From: Lysinibacillus sphaericus
Lineage (GTDB): Bacteria > Bacillota > Bacilli > Bacillales_A > Planococcaceae
NCBI RefSeq assembly: GCF_001629735.1
Contig: NZ_CP015224.1
Coordinates: forward strand, 2,294,001-2,358,000
DNA length: 64,000 bases
Direction of reading: 5' to 3'
Positions within the stretch are counted from its first letter, which is position 1. Each line of letters begins with the position of its first letter. The translations under genes were made by a program, and so were the position numbers. This document shows positions 32,307-39,655 of this stretch, piece by piece. The notes under the pieces are model-generated. The model worked only from the letters and a program-made list of their open reading frames with translations. It did no database searches and had not been told where the DNA came from.

Positions 32307-33026
32307 CTAACGATTCTTTGCTCGCATCTCTGCACGTCGCACTTTATGAACTCCCCAGTATTCTTCGCGATAAGATTCCTTCATACGATATTTCAGTTTT
32401 TTATCCTCTGTGAAAATTTCTAACCAATCTTCATTCCATTTGGCTCTTAACGTTGCCATTGTTGACGGTTTAGGGTTAGCGTAATGAGTTTGTACTTTAT
32501 CCAACAGCTCATCAATAGTCACCCCTGTACGGTGAAAATATAAGCACTCTTTTATTTTTTCAATTGTGAGCTTATATTCCGTTATTGTTTCCCCACCCTT
32601 AGAACCACCGATATTCACTAAATGAATTTCATCATTGATACGATCAGCAATGTGGAAATACTTTGAACGTCGCTGTCTCTTTCCCCAATGAACTATTTTC
32701 ACACCGTTAGTTTCTGTTATGGTTCTTGGATTTGCATTATAATACATTAACCCGATACCTAATCCTTTTATCCAATCCAATACAAATTTTCGATGTTGAC
32801 TTTTAGGCTCTGGTACAAGAATAAATACATAATCGACTAGACATTTGCGACTTATTGCCTGTTCTATCACTTTGAAATTTAGCGAAGTTTTCATTTCTAC
32901 TCCAATAAAAACATTTCCATGTTTACCTACGGCATCTATATCGTTGACCTCAGCATATACTTGCTGACATCCCATTTCTTGGCGCAAGAACATCTTTAAC
33001 GGTTCAAATAAATCGGATTCTTTCAC
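32307..33026 (-). CDS. PD-(D/E)XK nuclease-like early protein
   Basis: A 239-residue protein. The first ~130 residues contain YAEVNDIDAVGKHGNVFIGV followed by EMKTSLNF, which has the spacing of a PD-(D/E)XK active site (Asp, then E-x-K after a beta strand). The C-terminal ~90 residues (TIEKIKECLYFHRTGVTIDE) look like a winged-helix domain. It could be a DNA-repair, anti-defence or recombination nuclease. The call rests on motif spacing only. It lies between DUF3954-type and zinc-binding small genes. Confidence 0.5.
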   Translation of the reverse strand: MKESDLFEPLKMFLRQEMGCQQVYAEVNDIDAVGKHGNVFIGVEMKTSLNFKVIEQAISRKCLVDYVFILVPEPKSQHRKFVLDWIKGLGIGLMYYNANPRTITETNGVKIVHWGKRQRRSKYFHIADRINDEIHLVNIGGSKGGETITEYKLTIEKIKECLYFHRTGVTIDELLDKVQTHYANPKPSTMATLRAKWNEDWLEIFTEDKKLKYRMKESYREEYWGVHKVRRAEMRAKNR

Positions 33027-33100
33027 ATGCTCAACCCCTTTCGATTCTAAACAAAATCTTTCATGAAACTAATTACTATCCGCTTCGGACACCGTTGCAA

Positions 33101-33472
33101 TTAGCTGAATTTACAAGTATCAATTCCGTTATACAAACCTAAGTTCTCACAACCTTCATCTAAAGCCCAATGTCCCTCGTCTTGGTCAAATCTATAACAA
33201 ATGATTTCTCCATCTTCATTGATTACAGGAGCAGTCCATGTGTCATAACAAGGTCTTTCAGGGTTCCAGTAAGTCATTACTTCCCCTAAATGGGGGTGAT
33301 GGATTTTGCCCCATTCAGCCCCATTCGACCATTTCAATTCCTTCCCGACTTCTGCTGTAGCATAATGTACCGTTTTACAATTACACTCCTTTTCATGCCA
33401 GGTATCTTTCTCTGAAAAAAGTTCTTCATTTTCTTTACAAAGATAAATTTTCACTTTTTCAATACCCATCAT
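33101..33472 (-). CDS. Hypothetical early protein, Cys/Trp-rich
   Basis: A 123-residue protein starting MMGIEKVKIYLCKENEELFS or one codon later. The start near 33472 has AAGGGG upstream; the frame extends upstream to 33523 but without RBS. It contains HEKECNCKTVHYATAEVG and WNPERPCYDTWTAPVINEDG; cysteines and histidines could bind zinc. It overlaps the zinc-finger gene before it by 14 bases. I do not recognise the family. Confidence 0.5.
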   Translation of the reverse strand: MMGIEKVKIYLCKENEELFSEKDTWHEKECNCKTVHYATAEVGKELKWSNGAEWGKIHHPHLGEVMTYWNPERPCYDTWTAPVINEDGEIICYRFDQDEGHWALDEGCENLGLYNGIDTCKFS

Positions 33473-33665
33473 CAATGCCCCTTCCCATATCTTTAGGCTT
33501 CGGAATATTTTTAGGTTCGCCATATTTCTTCATTACTTCCTCGCGTGTTAAACCATGTTCAATTCGACAGTGGGCTGCAGTAATTACGTTACCAATATGG
33601 TTACAACCCTCAACAGGACACTTGATATATCCGCCATGTGTAGAACTCCAGTAAAGACCTGTCAT
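33459..33665 (-). CDS. Ros/MucR-like C2H2 zinc-finger small protein
   Basis: A 68-residue protein: IKCPVEGCNHIGNVITAAHC then RIEHGLTREEVMKKYGEP. The C-x4-C...H-x4-H arrangement followed by a 'HGLT-EE-KKYG' helix resembles Ros/MucR-type and phage zinc-finger proteins. It may bind DNA or RNA. Its ATG touches the DUF3102 stop (ATGA-type overlap at 33665), so it is coupled to that gene. Confidence 0.6.
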   Translation of the reverse strand: MTGLYWSSTHGGYIKCPVEGCNHIGNVITAAHCRIEHGLTREEVMKKYGEPKNIPKPKDMGRGIDDGY

Positions 33666-34522
33666 TATGACACCTCTCCTTCTAAAGTAGCCCGCATCTT
33701 ATCCATCAATTTATGAACAGCGTTGGTATACTTGGTCTTAGTTTCGCTATCTCCAATCCCATCAAGTGAACGCAACGTTAAATCAAATTCGTTCACTAAT
33801 GACTCAAAACGCATTTTGAATTTTATCTCTGCAGGATCCATTGACTCATTCATTTTGCTACGAAGTTGGTCTAGCTCTTTTTGTACTGATTCAGGAATTA
33901 CCTCCACAGTTGCCGCTTCAATAGGTCTTGTTTTTAGGTGTTCTTCTAGTTTTTTCGCCCTCGATTCAGCAACAGCCAACTCTTGCGTTAACCTATTAAT
34001 CTCTTTTTCGGAAACATCATTCTCAACAGATTGTTCTCGAGCATTTTCTAACTGTTTTTTAAGGTCCTGAATATCCTTTTCTAATAAACTCTTTGCTTTT
34101 GTGGCATCCACTTCACGCTTGGCCATTTCCTTTTCAAGTTTCTGTTTCTCCTTAATAATTTTTTGAAGCTCTCTTGTAGACATTTCGTCAACATCATTTT
34201 CTTGTAAAAATGCTTCTCGATCTTCAGAATCAATACCTAATAAAGCCACCGCTTTTGAATAACTCAAATTCCCAAACGCTTGGGAATTTGAACTATACTC
34301 CATATGAATTTGCATTAAGTTATTTGCTGTTGATTGACTGTACTCTACGTTCTCTTTTAACCAATTGCCCCACTCGCCATGAGGTAATTGCTCTTTTGCC
34401 TCAATCAGTCTCTTTCCTATTTCAGCCGATGCCTGTAACATCATTGTTTGTGTTTGAAATTTAATCGCATTTATCTCAGCTGCAATAACATCAGTGGATC
34501 GTTCTGTAATTAATTGTGTCAT
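33665..34522 (-). CDS. DUF3102 family protein
   Basis: A 285-residue protein. Residues 10-~115 contain the DUF3102 signature: EIGKRLIEAKEQLPHGEWGN, then ENVEYSQSTANNLMQI and FGNLSYSKAVALLGI. An extended coiled coil (~115-200) and a C-terminal helical region follow. DUF3102 proteins occur on plasmids, ICEs and phages and share a ParB/KilA-like HTH flavour; function unproven. The codons for SNSQAFGNL contain the long palindrome repeated at 9249. It overlaps the PcfJ-like gene by four bases. Confidence 0.8.
   Translation of the reverse strand: MTQLITERSTDVIAAEINAIKFQTQTMMLQASAEIGKRLIEAKEQLPHGEWGNWLKENVEYSQSTANNLMQIHMEYSSNSQAFGNLSYSKAVALLGIDSEDREAFLQENDVDEMSTRELQKIIKEKQKLEKEMAKREVDATKAKSLLEKDIQDLKKQLENAREQSVENDVSEKEINRLTQELAVAESRAKKLEEHLKTRPIEAATVEVIPESVQKELDQLRSKMNESMDPAEIKFKMRFESLVNEFDLTLRSLDGIGDSETKTKYTNAVHKLMDKMRATLEGEVS
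34264..34291. repeat. 28-bp perfect-arm palindrome inside the DUF3102 gene
   Basis: Twelve-base arms (TCAAATTCCCAA and TTGGGAATTTGA) flank ACGC. Twenty-two bases recur, in reverse orientation, at 9249-9270 in noncoding DNA. Confidence 0.8.
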
Positions 34523-36060
34523 ACTGCTTTCCTCGCTTTCTTAGTGAGCTTTTGCTTTTTAAATTCGTCAATAAATGTTTGTACATCTTCTGTTGCAGGT
34601 TTATTCTTGATTCCACGCACCTGCAATACTTTCTCATTTTTAACTTCTACTGTGTAAAACGATTCATCAGGTTCTTTGATATTGCGAACGAACAATATTG
34701 TTGTCTGGCCATCTGCGTGTCGTTCCGCATATCCTCCAACACAATGTGATAATTTATTGCCCTCATCGATAATTTCTTTAGGTGTATACGGAACTACTAT
34801 TTTCAACTGACCAAGTTCAAACTCGTAATGTTTAATTTTTTCATATCTTTCTTTCGCCTTTTTACGCATTAGCTCATCTTCATAGTGTTTCACACGTTTG
34901 ATTGTTTCTTCATGGGCCTTACGTAAGTTTTTTGGGAAAATGATTGCCTCATCTATATGAATCTTTAACTTTTGGCAATCATTTAAATAGTCACTCCAGG
35001 TAATCAATACTTGATGGCGCCTAATGAAATGTTTCTCATCCTTTTCAAATTGCTTATTTGCGTAATTAAACAGTCGGTGAAGAGAAGTGAACCGTCTAAT
35101 AAACTTAAATGTTTTCAAGTCATCTTTTACACTGAAGATTTGCATATTTTTTTGAAGTTCATCTATATTCATTTTCGATTTTTCTTTACGCCATTGCTGA
35201 ACTACCCAGGCATTAAAAAGAAAATCTCCTACGTAATACACTGAACTTACAAAGTTTTTCTCTCTTAACATTTGGAGATCTTGCTTTGACATCTTGAAAA
35301 TGTGATGCAGTTTTGATTTCGACCAATTTACTGCGCTATAAGTTTTATAACCGTATATTTTTGCTTTTACGAAACTATCTAAACCAGCTTTAGTTAGAAT
35401 TTCCACACTCGGATATTTAGCTACAAGTGGCAGGTATTTTAATACATCTTCATAATCGTATCTTTGCCATCCGCTGTATTGGAATGGCGTTCCGGATATA
35501 CCATCCTCAAAGGTTCCATGCATGATATTTCTGGACATAAACGATCTATTTTGTAAGAAACTTGGTGTACTAAATCCGCTTTCCGTCCACCATCGACAAC
35601 CGGAACCACCCTCAATTTTTTGGCACACTTTGCGGTCATAGTCGAACACATACCGCGCAACAGCTGCATACTCTGTACTCACATTTTCGAAACTCTCTCT
35701 ATAATCCCTGGAAGCATATAGCCATTCCACTGTTACTACAGATGGATTTAATACAGATTTTTGGCAATGTAATATACAAGCTGTGTCGATTAAAGCCTTT
35801 CTCCCAAGCCAAGCTTTTTTGTACCTACATTTCGAAAAACATGCAGGGCATTCCCCCTTGCCGTTTTGTTTGATTGGATTCTCAATAGGGAAAGTATTTC
35901 GACAATGTGTACAGTAGCCTGTCCGGTTCTTTCCGCTACTAACAAAAATATACCTGCTTAATAACAACGCCTTTTCATCTGCTTCAAACTGCACATGTTC
36001 AGGTACTTCGGCCGGAAAATGCGCAAGTAATGATTTAATAAATTCTTCATTGTTTTCCAT
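34519..36060 (-). CDS. PcfJ-like protein
   Basis: A 513-residue protein named for PcfJ of plasmid pCF10. Near the N-terminus CTHCRNTFPI and CPACFSKCRYKKAW form a zinc-ribbon. The conserved C-terminal PcfJ region has LSHCVGGYAERHADGQTTIL followed by FVRN. The function is unknown; the family travels with PcfK on plasmids, ICEs and phages. ATG at 36060 follows AAGGGG by eight bases and is preferred over a GTG three codons earlier. It follows PcfK directly. Confidence 0.85.
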   Translation of the reverse strand: MENNEEFIKSLLAHFPAEVPEHVQFEADEKALLLSRYIFVSSGKNRTGYCTHCRNTFPIENPIKQNGKGECPACFSKCRYKKAWLGRKALIDTACILHCQKSVLNPSVVTVEWLYASRDYRESFENVSTEYAAVARYVFDYDRKVCQKIEGGSGCRWWTESGFSTPSFLQNRSFMSRNIMHGTFEDGISGTPFQYSGWQRYDYEDVLKYLPLVAKYPSVEILTKAGLDSFVKAKIYGYKTYSAVNWSKSKLHHIFKMSKQDLQMLREKNFVSSVYYVGDFLFNAWVVQQWRKEKSKMNIDELQKNMQIFSVKDDLKTFKFIRRFTSLHRLFNYANKQFEKDEKHFIRRHQVLITWSDYLNDCQKLKIHIDEAIIFPKNLRKAHEETIKRVKHYEDELMRKKAKERYEKIKHYEFELGQLKIVVPYTPKEIIDEGNKLSHCVGGYAERHADGQTTILFVRNIKEPDESFYTVEVKNEKVLQVRGIKNKPATEDVQTFIDEFKKQKLTKKARKAV

Positions 36061-36072
36061 GGATGTCACCCC

Positions 36073-36546
36073 TTATAAAAATTCATCCAGTGATGCTTCA
36101 AACCGCTGTGCAGGTCTTGAAGTAGCAACTGATTCTTTTGGTGTATGATTTGAAGTACTTTTATCAGTTGCCACGCTACCTGTTGGTTTAATACCAAAGT
36201 ATTTAAGTACAATGTGAAAACCTTGCTCACTTGTTAATACTCCACAATTATTCACTTGCACCTTTTGAGCTTCATTACGCACTTCCTTCATACTGCCAAT
36301 AATTGTTTTACCTTCAGCCAAAAACTTTTCAGCAGAAGATGGATTGTCCTCCAAAAAATCCATTAGAAAATTCCCCACTGCCGCTACGTATGGATTCACT
36401 CTTTCCACTCTAAGTTCTGCACTTAATTTCGCCATCGCTTGTTCAACCATTTTTAACTCCTCCTGTTCCTTCTTCTGGTAATCCGCTTCAAAAATATTCA
36501 TTTGCCCTTCCTGAATCATTTCAATGTGATGATCCTTCTTCTCCAT
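36073..36546 (-). CDS. PcfK-like protein
   Basis: A 157-residue protein. VGNFLMDFLEDNPSSAEKFL, AEGKTIIGSMKEVRNEAQKV and NNCGVLTSEQGFHIVLKYFG are the conserved PcfK core. PcfK and PcfJ form a recurrent pair of unknown role in conjugative plasmids and phages. RBS GGAGG lies eight bases before the ATG. It overlaps the Rep gene by 26 bases, implying coupled translation and a common job in DNA replication or transfer. Confidence 0.85.
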   Translation of the reverse strand: MEKKDHHIEMIQEGQMNIFEADYQKKEQEELKMVEQAMAKLSAELRVERVNPYVAAVGNFLMDFLEDNPSSAEKFLAEGKTIIGSMKEVRNEAQKVQVNNCGVLTSEQGFHIVLKYFGIKPTGSVATDKSTSNHTPKESVATSRPAQRFEASLDEFL

Positions 36547-37453
36547 CCTTATCTCCTCCGCTATTTACTTTTCTTTTGACAGACCTATCAATCCGCTTCA
36601 TTTGCACATATAAATATGCACCACTTACGTAATCAGAAAATGACACATTCATTTGTTTGAATTGATAATTTTTATACATTTTTTCAAAGATTTCTTGCGC
36701 TCCAATTTCTTCTGTTGCAATTTTAGCAGCGCGTCTACGAGTTAATTTCGTGTCTGATACCGTCACTTTAGTATGCTTATCTAAATTGCGCGAAGGTGTA
36801 TATCCTTTTCTTGTCTTTTCTCCCTTTTCTTTAACTAGGTACTCCCCTAGCTTTTTAAAACCTAAATCATCATCTACTAAACGTTCTGATCTAGCTCGCC
36901 CACTATTCCATAGTTCTTCGGCTACTTCTCTATCTGGAAAGTTTGTGACCATATGATGATGCGCTCGGACTTTTTGGCCGTTTCGTGTATGTTCTGTTGT
37001 GTATAAATATTTCAATTCAAAATCTGCATACTTCTCCTGTTTCTTCAGCCAATACTTCATACGCTTTATTAGATTTGACATATCTTTTTTGGCTTGCTCA
37101 TAGTCTTTAGGTACATGCTTGTCCGAATACGTGTATGTCATGTATAAATCGTGAAATGGCCGAAAATTTGTATTCAGTAATCTCACTACATGTTTTTGTC
37201 TGTTTTTTTCATTTAACTTTTCTTGTGCCTTACTACTGTTTTTATCCGTTTTTACACGTTTCTTTTGAGGTATCTCCCAATACGGGTATGCCTCCACCTC
37301 TAAAACTGATCCACACCAAATACTTTTCACACGGTATCCCGCAATAGCCCTATCTAGTAAGCTATCTTCATGCATTTTTGTTAATTCTGTCTCAACAAAT
37401 GCATCTTCATATGCTGCTAAAACATGTTTGACCTTATGCTGTTTATTCTTCAT
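36521..37453 (-). CDS. HUH-type replication initiator (Rep, G2P/REP_ORF2-like)
   Basis: A 310-residue protein likely to nick DNA and start rolling-circle replication. FHDLYMTYTYSDKHVPKDYE (about 100-119) is the first conserved strand; AHHHMVTNFP (164-173) holds the HUH metal-binding histidines 165 and 167; KLGEYLVKEKG places Y205 and K208 in a Y-x-x-K motif. This arrangement matches filamentous-phage G2P and related plasmid Reps. It heads the PcfK-PcfJ-DUF3102 block. The upstream gap has hairpins, direct repeats and a candidate antisense RNA. Confidence 0.8.
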   Translation of the reverse strand: MKNKQHKVKHVLAAYEDAFVETELTKMHEDSLLDRAIAGYRVKSIWCGSVLEVEAYPYWEIPQKKRVKTDKNSSKAQEKLNEKNRQKHVVRLLNTNFRPFHDLYMTYTYSDKHVPKDYEQAKKDMSNLIKRMKYWLKKQEKYADFELKYLYTTEHTRNGQKVRAHHHMVTNFPDREVAEELWNSGRARSERLVDDDLGFKKLGEYLVKEKGEKTRKGYTPSRNLDKHTKVTVSDTKLTRRRAAKIATEEIGAQEIFEKMYKNYQFKQMNVSFSDYVSGAYLYVQMKRIDRSVKRKVNSGGDKDGEEGSSH

Positions 37454-37478
37454 GGCTACTCTCTCCCGATGTATTAGT

Positions 37479-37527
37479 AATCTAGTATCCTTGTTATTTT
37501 TTGGATTTCGTCATAAATCTAATATCC
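37479..37527. repeat. Direct repeat upstream of rep
   Basis: AATCTAGTATCC (37479-37490) and AATCTAATATCC (37516-37527) differ at one base and start 37 bp apart, 26 and 63 bp upstream of the rep ATG. They could be Rep-binding or regulatory sites. TCCTTGT/ACAAGGA near 37488/37531 are an additional inverted pair. Confidence 0.45.
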
Positions 37528-37543
37528 ATTACAAGGACGCTAA

Positions 37544-37574
37544 TTGACTGTTTGCCATGAAAGTTGCTATACTA
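37544..37574 (+). promoter_or_regulatory. Plus-strand promoter opposing the rep operon
   Basis: TTGACT (37544-37549), 19 bases, TATACT (37569-37574), with extended -10 TG at 37566-37567. No plus-strand ORF follows. Confidence 0.6.
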
Positions 37575-37580
37575 GCAGTA

Positions 37581-37735
37581 AGGTGTTTGGCAATAGTCAA
37601 ATAAAGCCGTACCCTTCATAAGTACGGCAAAGGTTTTAAGTTTACTAACTATGTCCAGTAGTTAGTAATTGAAATCAGTTAATTTACAGGTTTTACATGC
37701 TGTTTAATCGCTCCAACGATTAAGCAGTTTTTTTA
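37581..37735 (+). ncRNA. Candidate antisense RNA of the rep leader
   Basis: About 155 bases from the predicted start to the terminator. It contains hairpin GCCGTAC/GTACGGC (37607-37629), a perfect 10-bp hairpin TTACTAACTA/TAGTTAGTAA with loop TGTCCAG (37643-37669), and the terminator CTGTTTAATCG/CGATTAAGCAG plus seven T (37701-37735). The only start codon opens a four-codon frame. It is antisense to the minus-strand transcript between the 37741 gene and rep. Countertranscribed RNAs in this position control Rep in rolling-circle plasmids; alternatively the hairpins may be part of the replication origin. Confidence 0.5.
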
Positions 37736-37740
37736 TGCCT

Positions 37741-38091
37741 TTAATTAGGTTTTGCATCATAGCTCACCACATCTGCCGATTTACCTTGTTTGCGTAAATG
37801 ACTAGCAATCTCAAACATTTTATTTCTTCGATGTGTTATAACCTGCATTTCTAACCGTTGGATATACTCAACTCTTTTTGTCAGAGCATTGATCCGTTCC
37901 TTTGCTAAATCAAAGTGGCCTTTGTGAAAATGGTAATTAATAGCTGTCATCAAGTCCTTACAGCAAGCATTTTCTTTTGCTAACTCCAGCTCCAGAACTT
38001 CAAATCCACCTATTATTTTCTTATTCACAAAATCCACAAACACTAGATTTTTCAATGCATGTCCATAAGCATGTTGTAATTGTTCTAACAT
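37741..38091 (-). CDS. Hypothetical early protein
   Basis: A 116-residue protein starting MLEQLQHAYGHALKNLVFVD. ATG at 38091 has GGAGGG at good distance; the frame is open to 38139 without RBS. It has a helical centre (AKENACCKDLMTAINYHFHK) and a basic end (RRNKMFEIASHLRKQGKSAD). Its ATG overlaps the stop of the 57-residue gene (ATGTTAG). I do not recognise the family. Confidence 0.6.
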   Translation of the reverse strand: MLEQLQHAYGHALKNLVFVDFVNKKIIGGFEVLELELAKENACCKDLMTAINYHFHKGHFDLAKERINALTKRVEYIQRLEMQVITHRRNKMFEIASHLRKQGKSADVVSYDAKPN

Positions 38092-38258
38092 TCTTGTCCC
38101 TCCAATACTTTCTTTGGCGGAACAGGTGAAACCATACATCCTATATTTAAAGGTTTCATATTTTTAATCGCTTCTTTCAACTGTTCCTCACTGTAAATTC
38201 CGTATTTTTCTAATGCCTTTTTGATTTTTTCTAGTCGAGTGTTCTCTATAACTTTCAT
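38085..38258 (-). CDS. Small early protein, 57 residues
   Basis: A gene with a strong RBS (AGGAGG six bases before the ATG). It encodes MKVIENTRLEKIKKALEKYG, then a helix EEQLKEAIKNMK and a short Pro-rich end. It overlaps the next gene by seven bases, so translation is coupled. The size, RBS and overlap all support a real gene. Function unknown. Confidence 0.65.
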   Translation of the reverse strand: MKVIENTRLEKIKKALEKYGIYSEEQLKEAIKNMKPLNIGCMVSPVPPKKVLEGQEC

Positions 38259-38380
38259 TTTTTACCTCCTGAAAATGATTTGACGTTGCTACCGTCTTAT
38301 AAGCTATAAATTCTATTTATTTACACCGTCATTGGCTCGGTATAACAGCGCATTAATTTTTATGTATGATGAATCACATC

Positions 38381-38438
38381 AAGCAGCTTGTAAAAAATGA
38401 TAAAGACTACTAATTAAGCTTTCTTTTACAAGCTGTTT
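38381..38438. repeat. Long inverted repeat in the early leader
   Basis: CAGCTTGTAAAA (38384-38395) and TTTTACAAGCTG (38424-38435) are a perfect 12-bp inverted repeat, extendable to 15 with one G-U. A second hairpin, GCGAGT/ACTCGC, follows at 38446-38462. They may form an attenuator in the early transcript. Confidence 0.6.
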
Positions 38439-38493
38439 GACATGAGCGAGTTATGTACTCGCAAATGCCTTTTGCTTTTGTACATTTTTTCAA
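38410..38493 (-). CDS. Possible 27-residue Cys-rich peptide
   Basis: TTG at 38493 with GAGGGC nine bases upstream opens a frame for MKKCTKAKGICEYITRSCQT and seven more residues. It overlaps the inverted repeat, so the reading frame may be accidental or the hairpin may be coding. Confidence 0.25.
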   Translation of the reverse strand: MKKCTKAKGICEYITRSCQTACKRKLN

Positions 38494-38512
38494 TAGATTG
38501 CCCTCTAGGAAA

Positions 38513-38668
38513 CTACGAAACTTTATCTGGTTTTTTTAAACTATGTTCTAGCATCATTCCTGTCATGACACCTTCTGTCATGGTTAACTGATTTTCATTC
38601 AGTTGGAGCATTAGTTGAAACACACGTTTCATTGCCTCTTCTTTTTTGCTATCTTTTATTTTTTTCAT
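38513..38668 (-). CDS. First gene of the early operon, 51 residues
   Basis: Starts MKKIKDSKKEEAMKRVFQLM; AAAGGAG lies eight bases upstream of the ATG at 38668. The frame is open to 38740 but that start lacks an RBS and would lie in the promoter region. The remainder (LNENQLTMTEGVMTGMMLEH) is a helix. It is transcribed divergently from the repressors, the usual place for a Cro- or antirepressor-type product, but there is no HTH signature. Confidence 0.6.
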   Translation of the reverse strand: MKKIKDSKKEEAMKRVFQLMLQLNENQLTMTEGVMTGMMLEHSLKKPDKVS

Positions 38669-38725
38669 ATAAATCTCTCCTTTCTTAATCTTCTTCATCA
38701 TTTTAGAAGATTCACCAAACATTTC

Positions 38726-38803
38726 TGTGTCTATAAACACAATATAACATCTATATTTTTGTTTGTAAACACAAAATATTTTAAAAGTGTGCTTGTTGAC
38801 ACA
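38726..38803. promoter_or_regulatory. Lysogeny switch: early promoter and three operators
   Basis: Leftward promoter: TTTACA (complement of 38764-38769), 17 bases, TATATT (complement of 38741-38746) with extended TG. Operators of form T-T/G-GT...ACACA lie at 38726-38741 (TGTGTCTATAAACACA), 38759-38774 (TTGTTTGTAAACACAA) and 38788-38803 (TGTGCTTGTTGACACA). They overlap the -10/start, the -35, and the TTGACA of a rightward promoter. Confidence 0.7.
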
Positions 38804-38854
38804 AACATAATAAGGTAAACTAGTCTCAATGGTTAGAATGAAAGGGGTGTTAAA

Positions 38855-39220
38855 ATGATTAGTGAAAGAATTAAAATAGTAAGGAAGTATACCAAACTTT
38901 CACAAGAGGATTTCGGTAGTAGACTCTCAGTTACCAGAAATGTTATAGCTTCTTACGAGTTAGCTAGAGTTGAACCAACAGAGCTTTTTATTAAGCATTT
39001 ATGTAGAGAATTTAATGTAAATGAAGAGTGGCTTCGTTCAGGTGAAGGGATTATGTTTTTAGAACCTACAGTTGACGACCAATTTGCAGAGATACTTGCG
39101 GAAGCTACCTTAAATGGAAATGAAAAAATTAAAGAACTGATTATTATGGCAAATAAATTAAACGAGAACCAATTACAAGCTTTTTTAAGATTTTTGGAAA
39201 CCATGGTTGAAGAAAAATAG
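38855..39220 (+). CDS. XRE repressor 1 (CI-like)
   Basis: A 121-residue repressor. The N-terminal HTH is TKLSQEDFGSRLSVTRNVIA followed by SYELARVEPTE. The C-terminal part starts FNVNEEWLRSGEGIMF and ends in a helical dimerisation segment. No LexA/CI self-cleavage motif is visible, so SOS induction would have to act indirectly. AAAGGGG precedes the ATG. It faces the early promoter across three operators and is the best candidate for the main lysogeny repressor. Confidence 0.85.
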   Translation: MISERIKIVRKYTKLSQEDFGSRLSVTRNVIASYELARVEPTELFIKHLCREFNVNEEWLRSGEGIMFLEPTVDDQFAEILAEATLNGNEKIKELIIMANKLNENQLQAFLRFLETMVEEK

Positions 39221-39265
39221 CAGAGTTTTATAGATTACTGAGGCTAAAATCTAGGAGAAAATTAA

Positions 39266-39628
39266 TTGAATCAGAGAATTAGAGAACTAAGGACATCTCT
39301 TAATTTAAACCAAGAGGTATTTGGTAAAAGGTTAGGAATAACTAAAACCGCTGTTAGTAAAATGGAATTAAATACTTATAGTATTACTGAAACCATGTAT
39401 AAATTGATCTGCATCGAATTCAATGTAAATGAAGAATGGCTTCGTTCTGGAAAAGGTGATATGTTTTATCAAAAATCATATGAAGATGAGTTACATGAAT
39501 CGTTAGGAAATTTATTAGTAACTGGTACTGAACAAACATTGAATATACTTAAAGAAATCTCAAAATTAGAAGATCATGAATCCGAACTAATTCTCCAATT
39601 ATTAAAAACTATTAATAAAAACAAATAA
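39266..39628 (+). CDS. XRE repressor 2, paralogue of repressor 1
   Basis: A 120-residue protein with TTG start behind AGGAGA. LNLNQEVFGKRLGITKTAVS is the HTH; FNVNEEWLRSGKGDMFYQKS repeats the junction motif of repressor 1, and overall layout and length match. It follows repressor 1 by 45 bases on the same transcript and ends at a bidirectional terminator. A second DNA target or heterodimer formation is possible. Confidence 0.8.
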   Translation: MNQRIRELRTSLNLNQEVFGKRLGITKTAVSKMELNTYSITETMYKLICIEFNVNEEWLRSGKGDMFYQKSYEDELHESLGNLLVTGTEQTLNILKEISKLEDHESELILQLLKTINKNK

Positions 39629-39655
39629 AAGCAACTCAATCGTGAGTTGCTTTTT
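39627..39655. terminator. Bidirectional terminator between repressor 2 and the SOS gene
   Basis: GCAACTCA (39631-39638) and TGAGTTGC (39643-39650) are a perfect stem with an ATCG loop, flanked by AAAA on the left and seven T on the right, so it works both ways. Confidence 0.85.
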
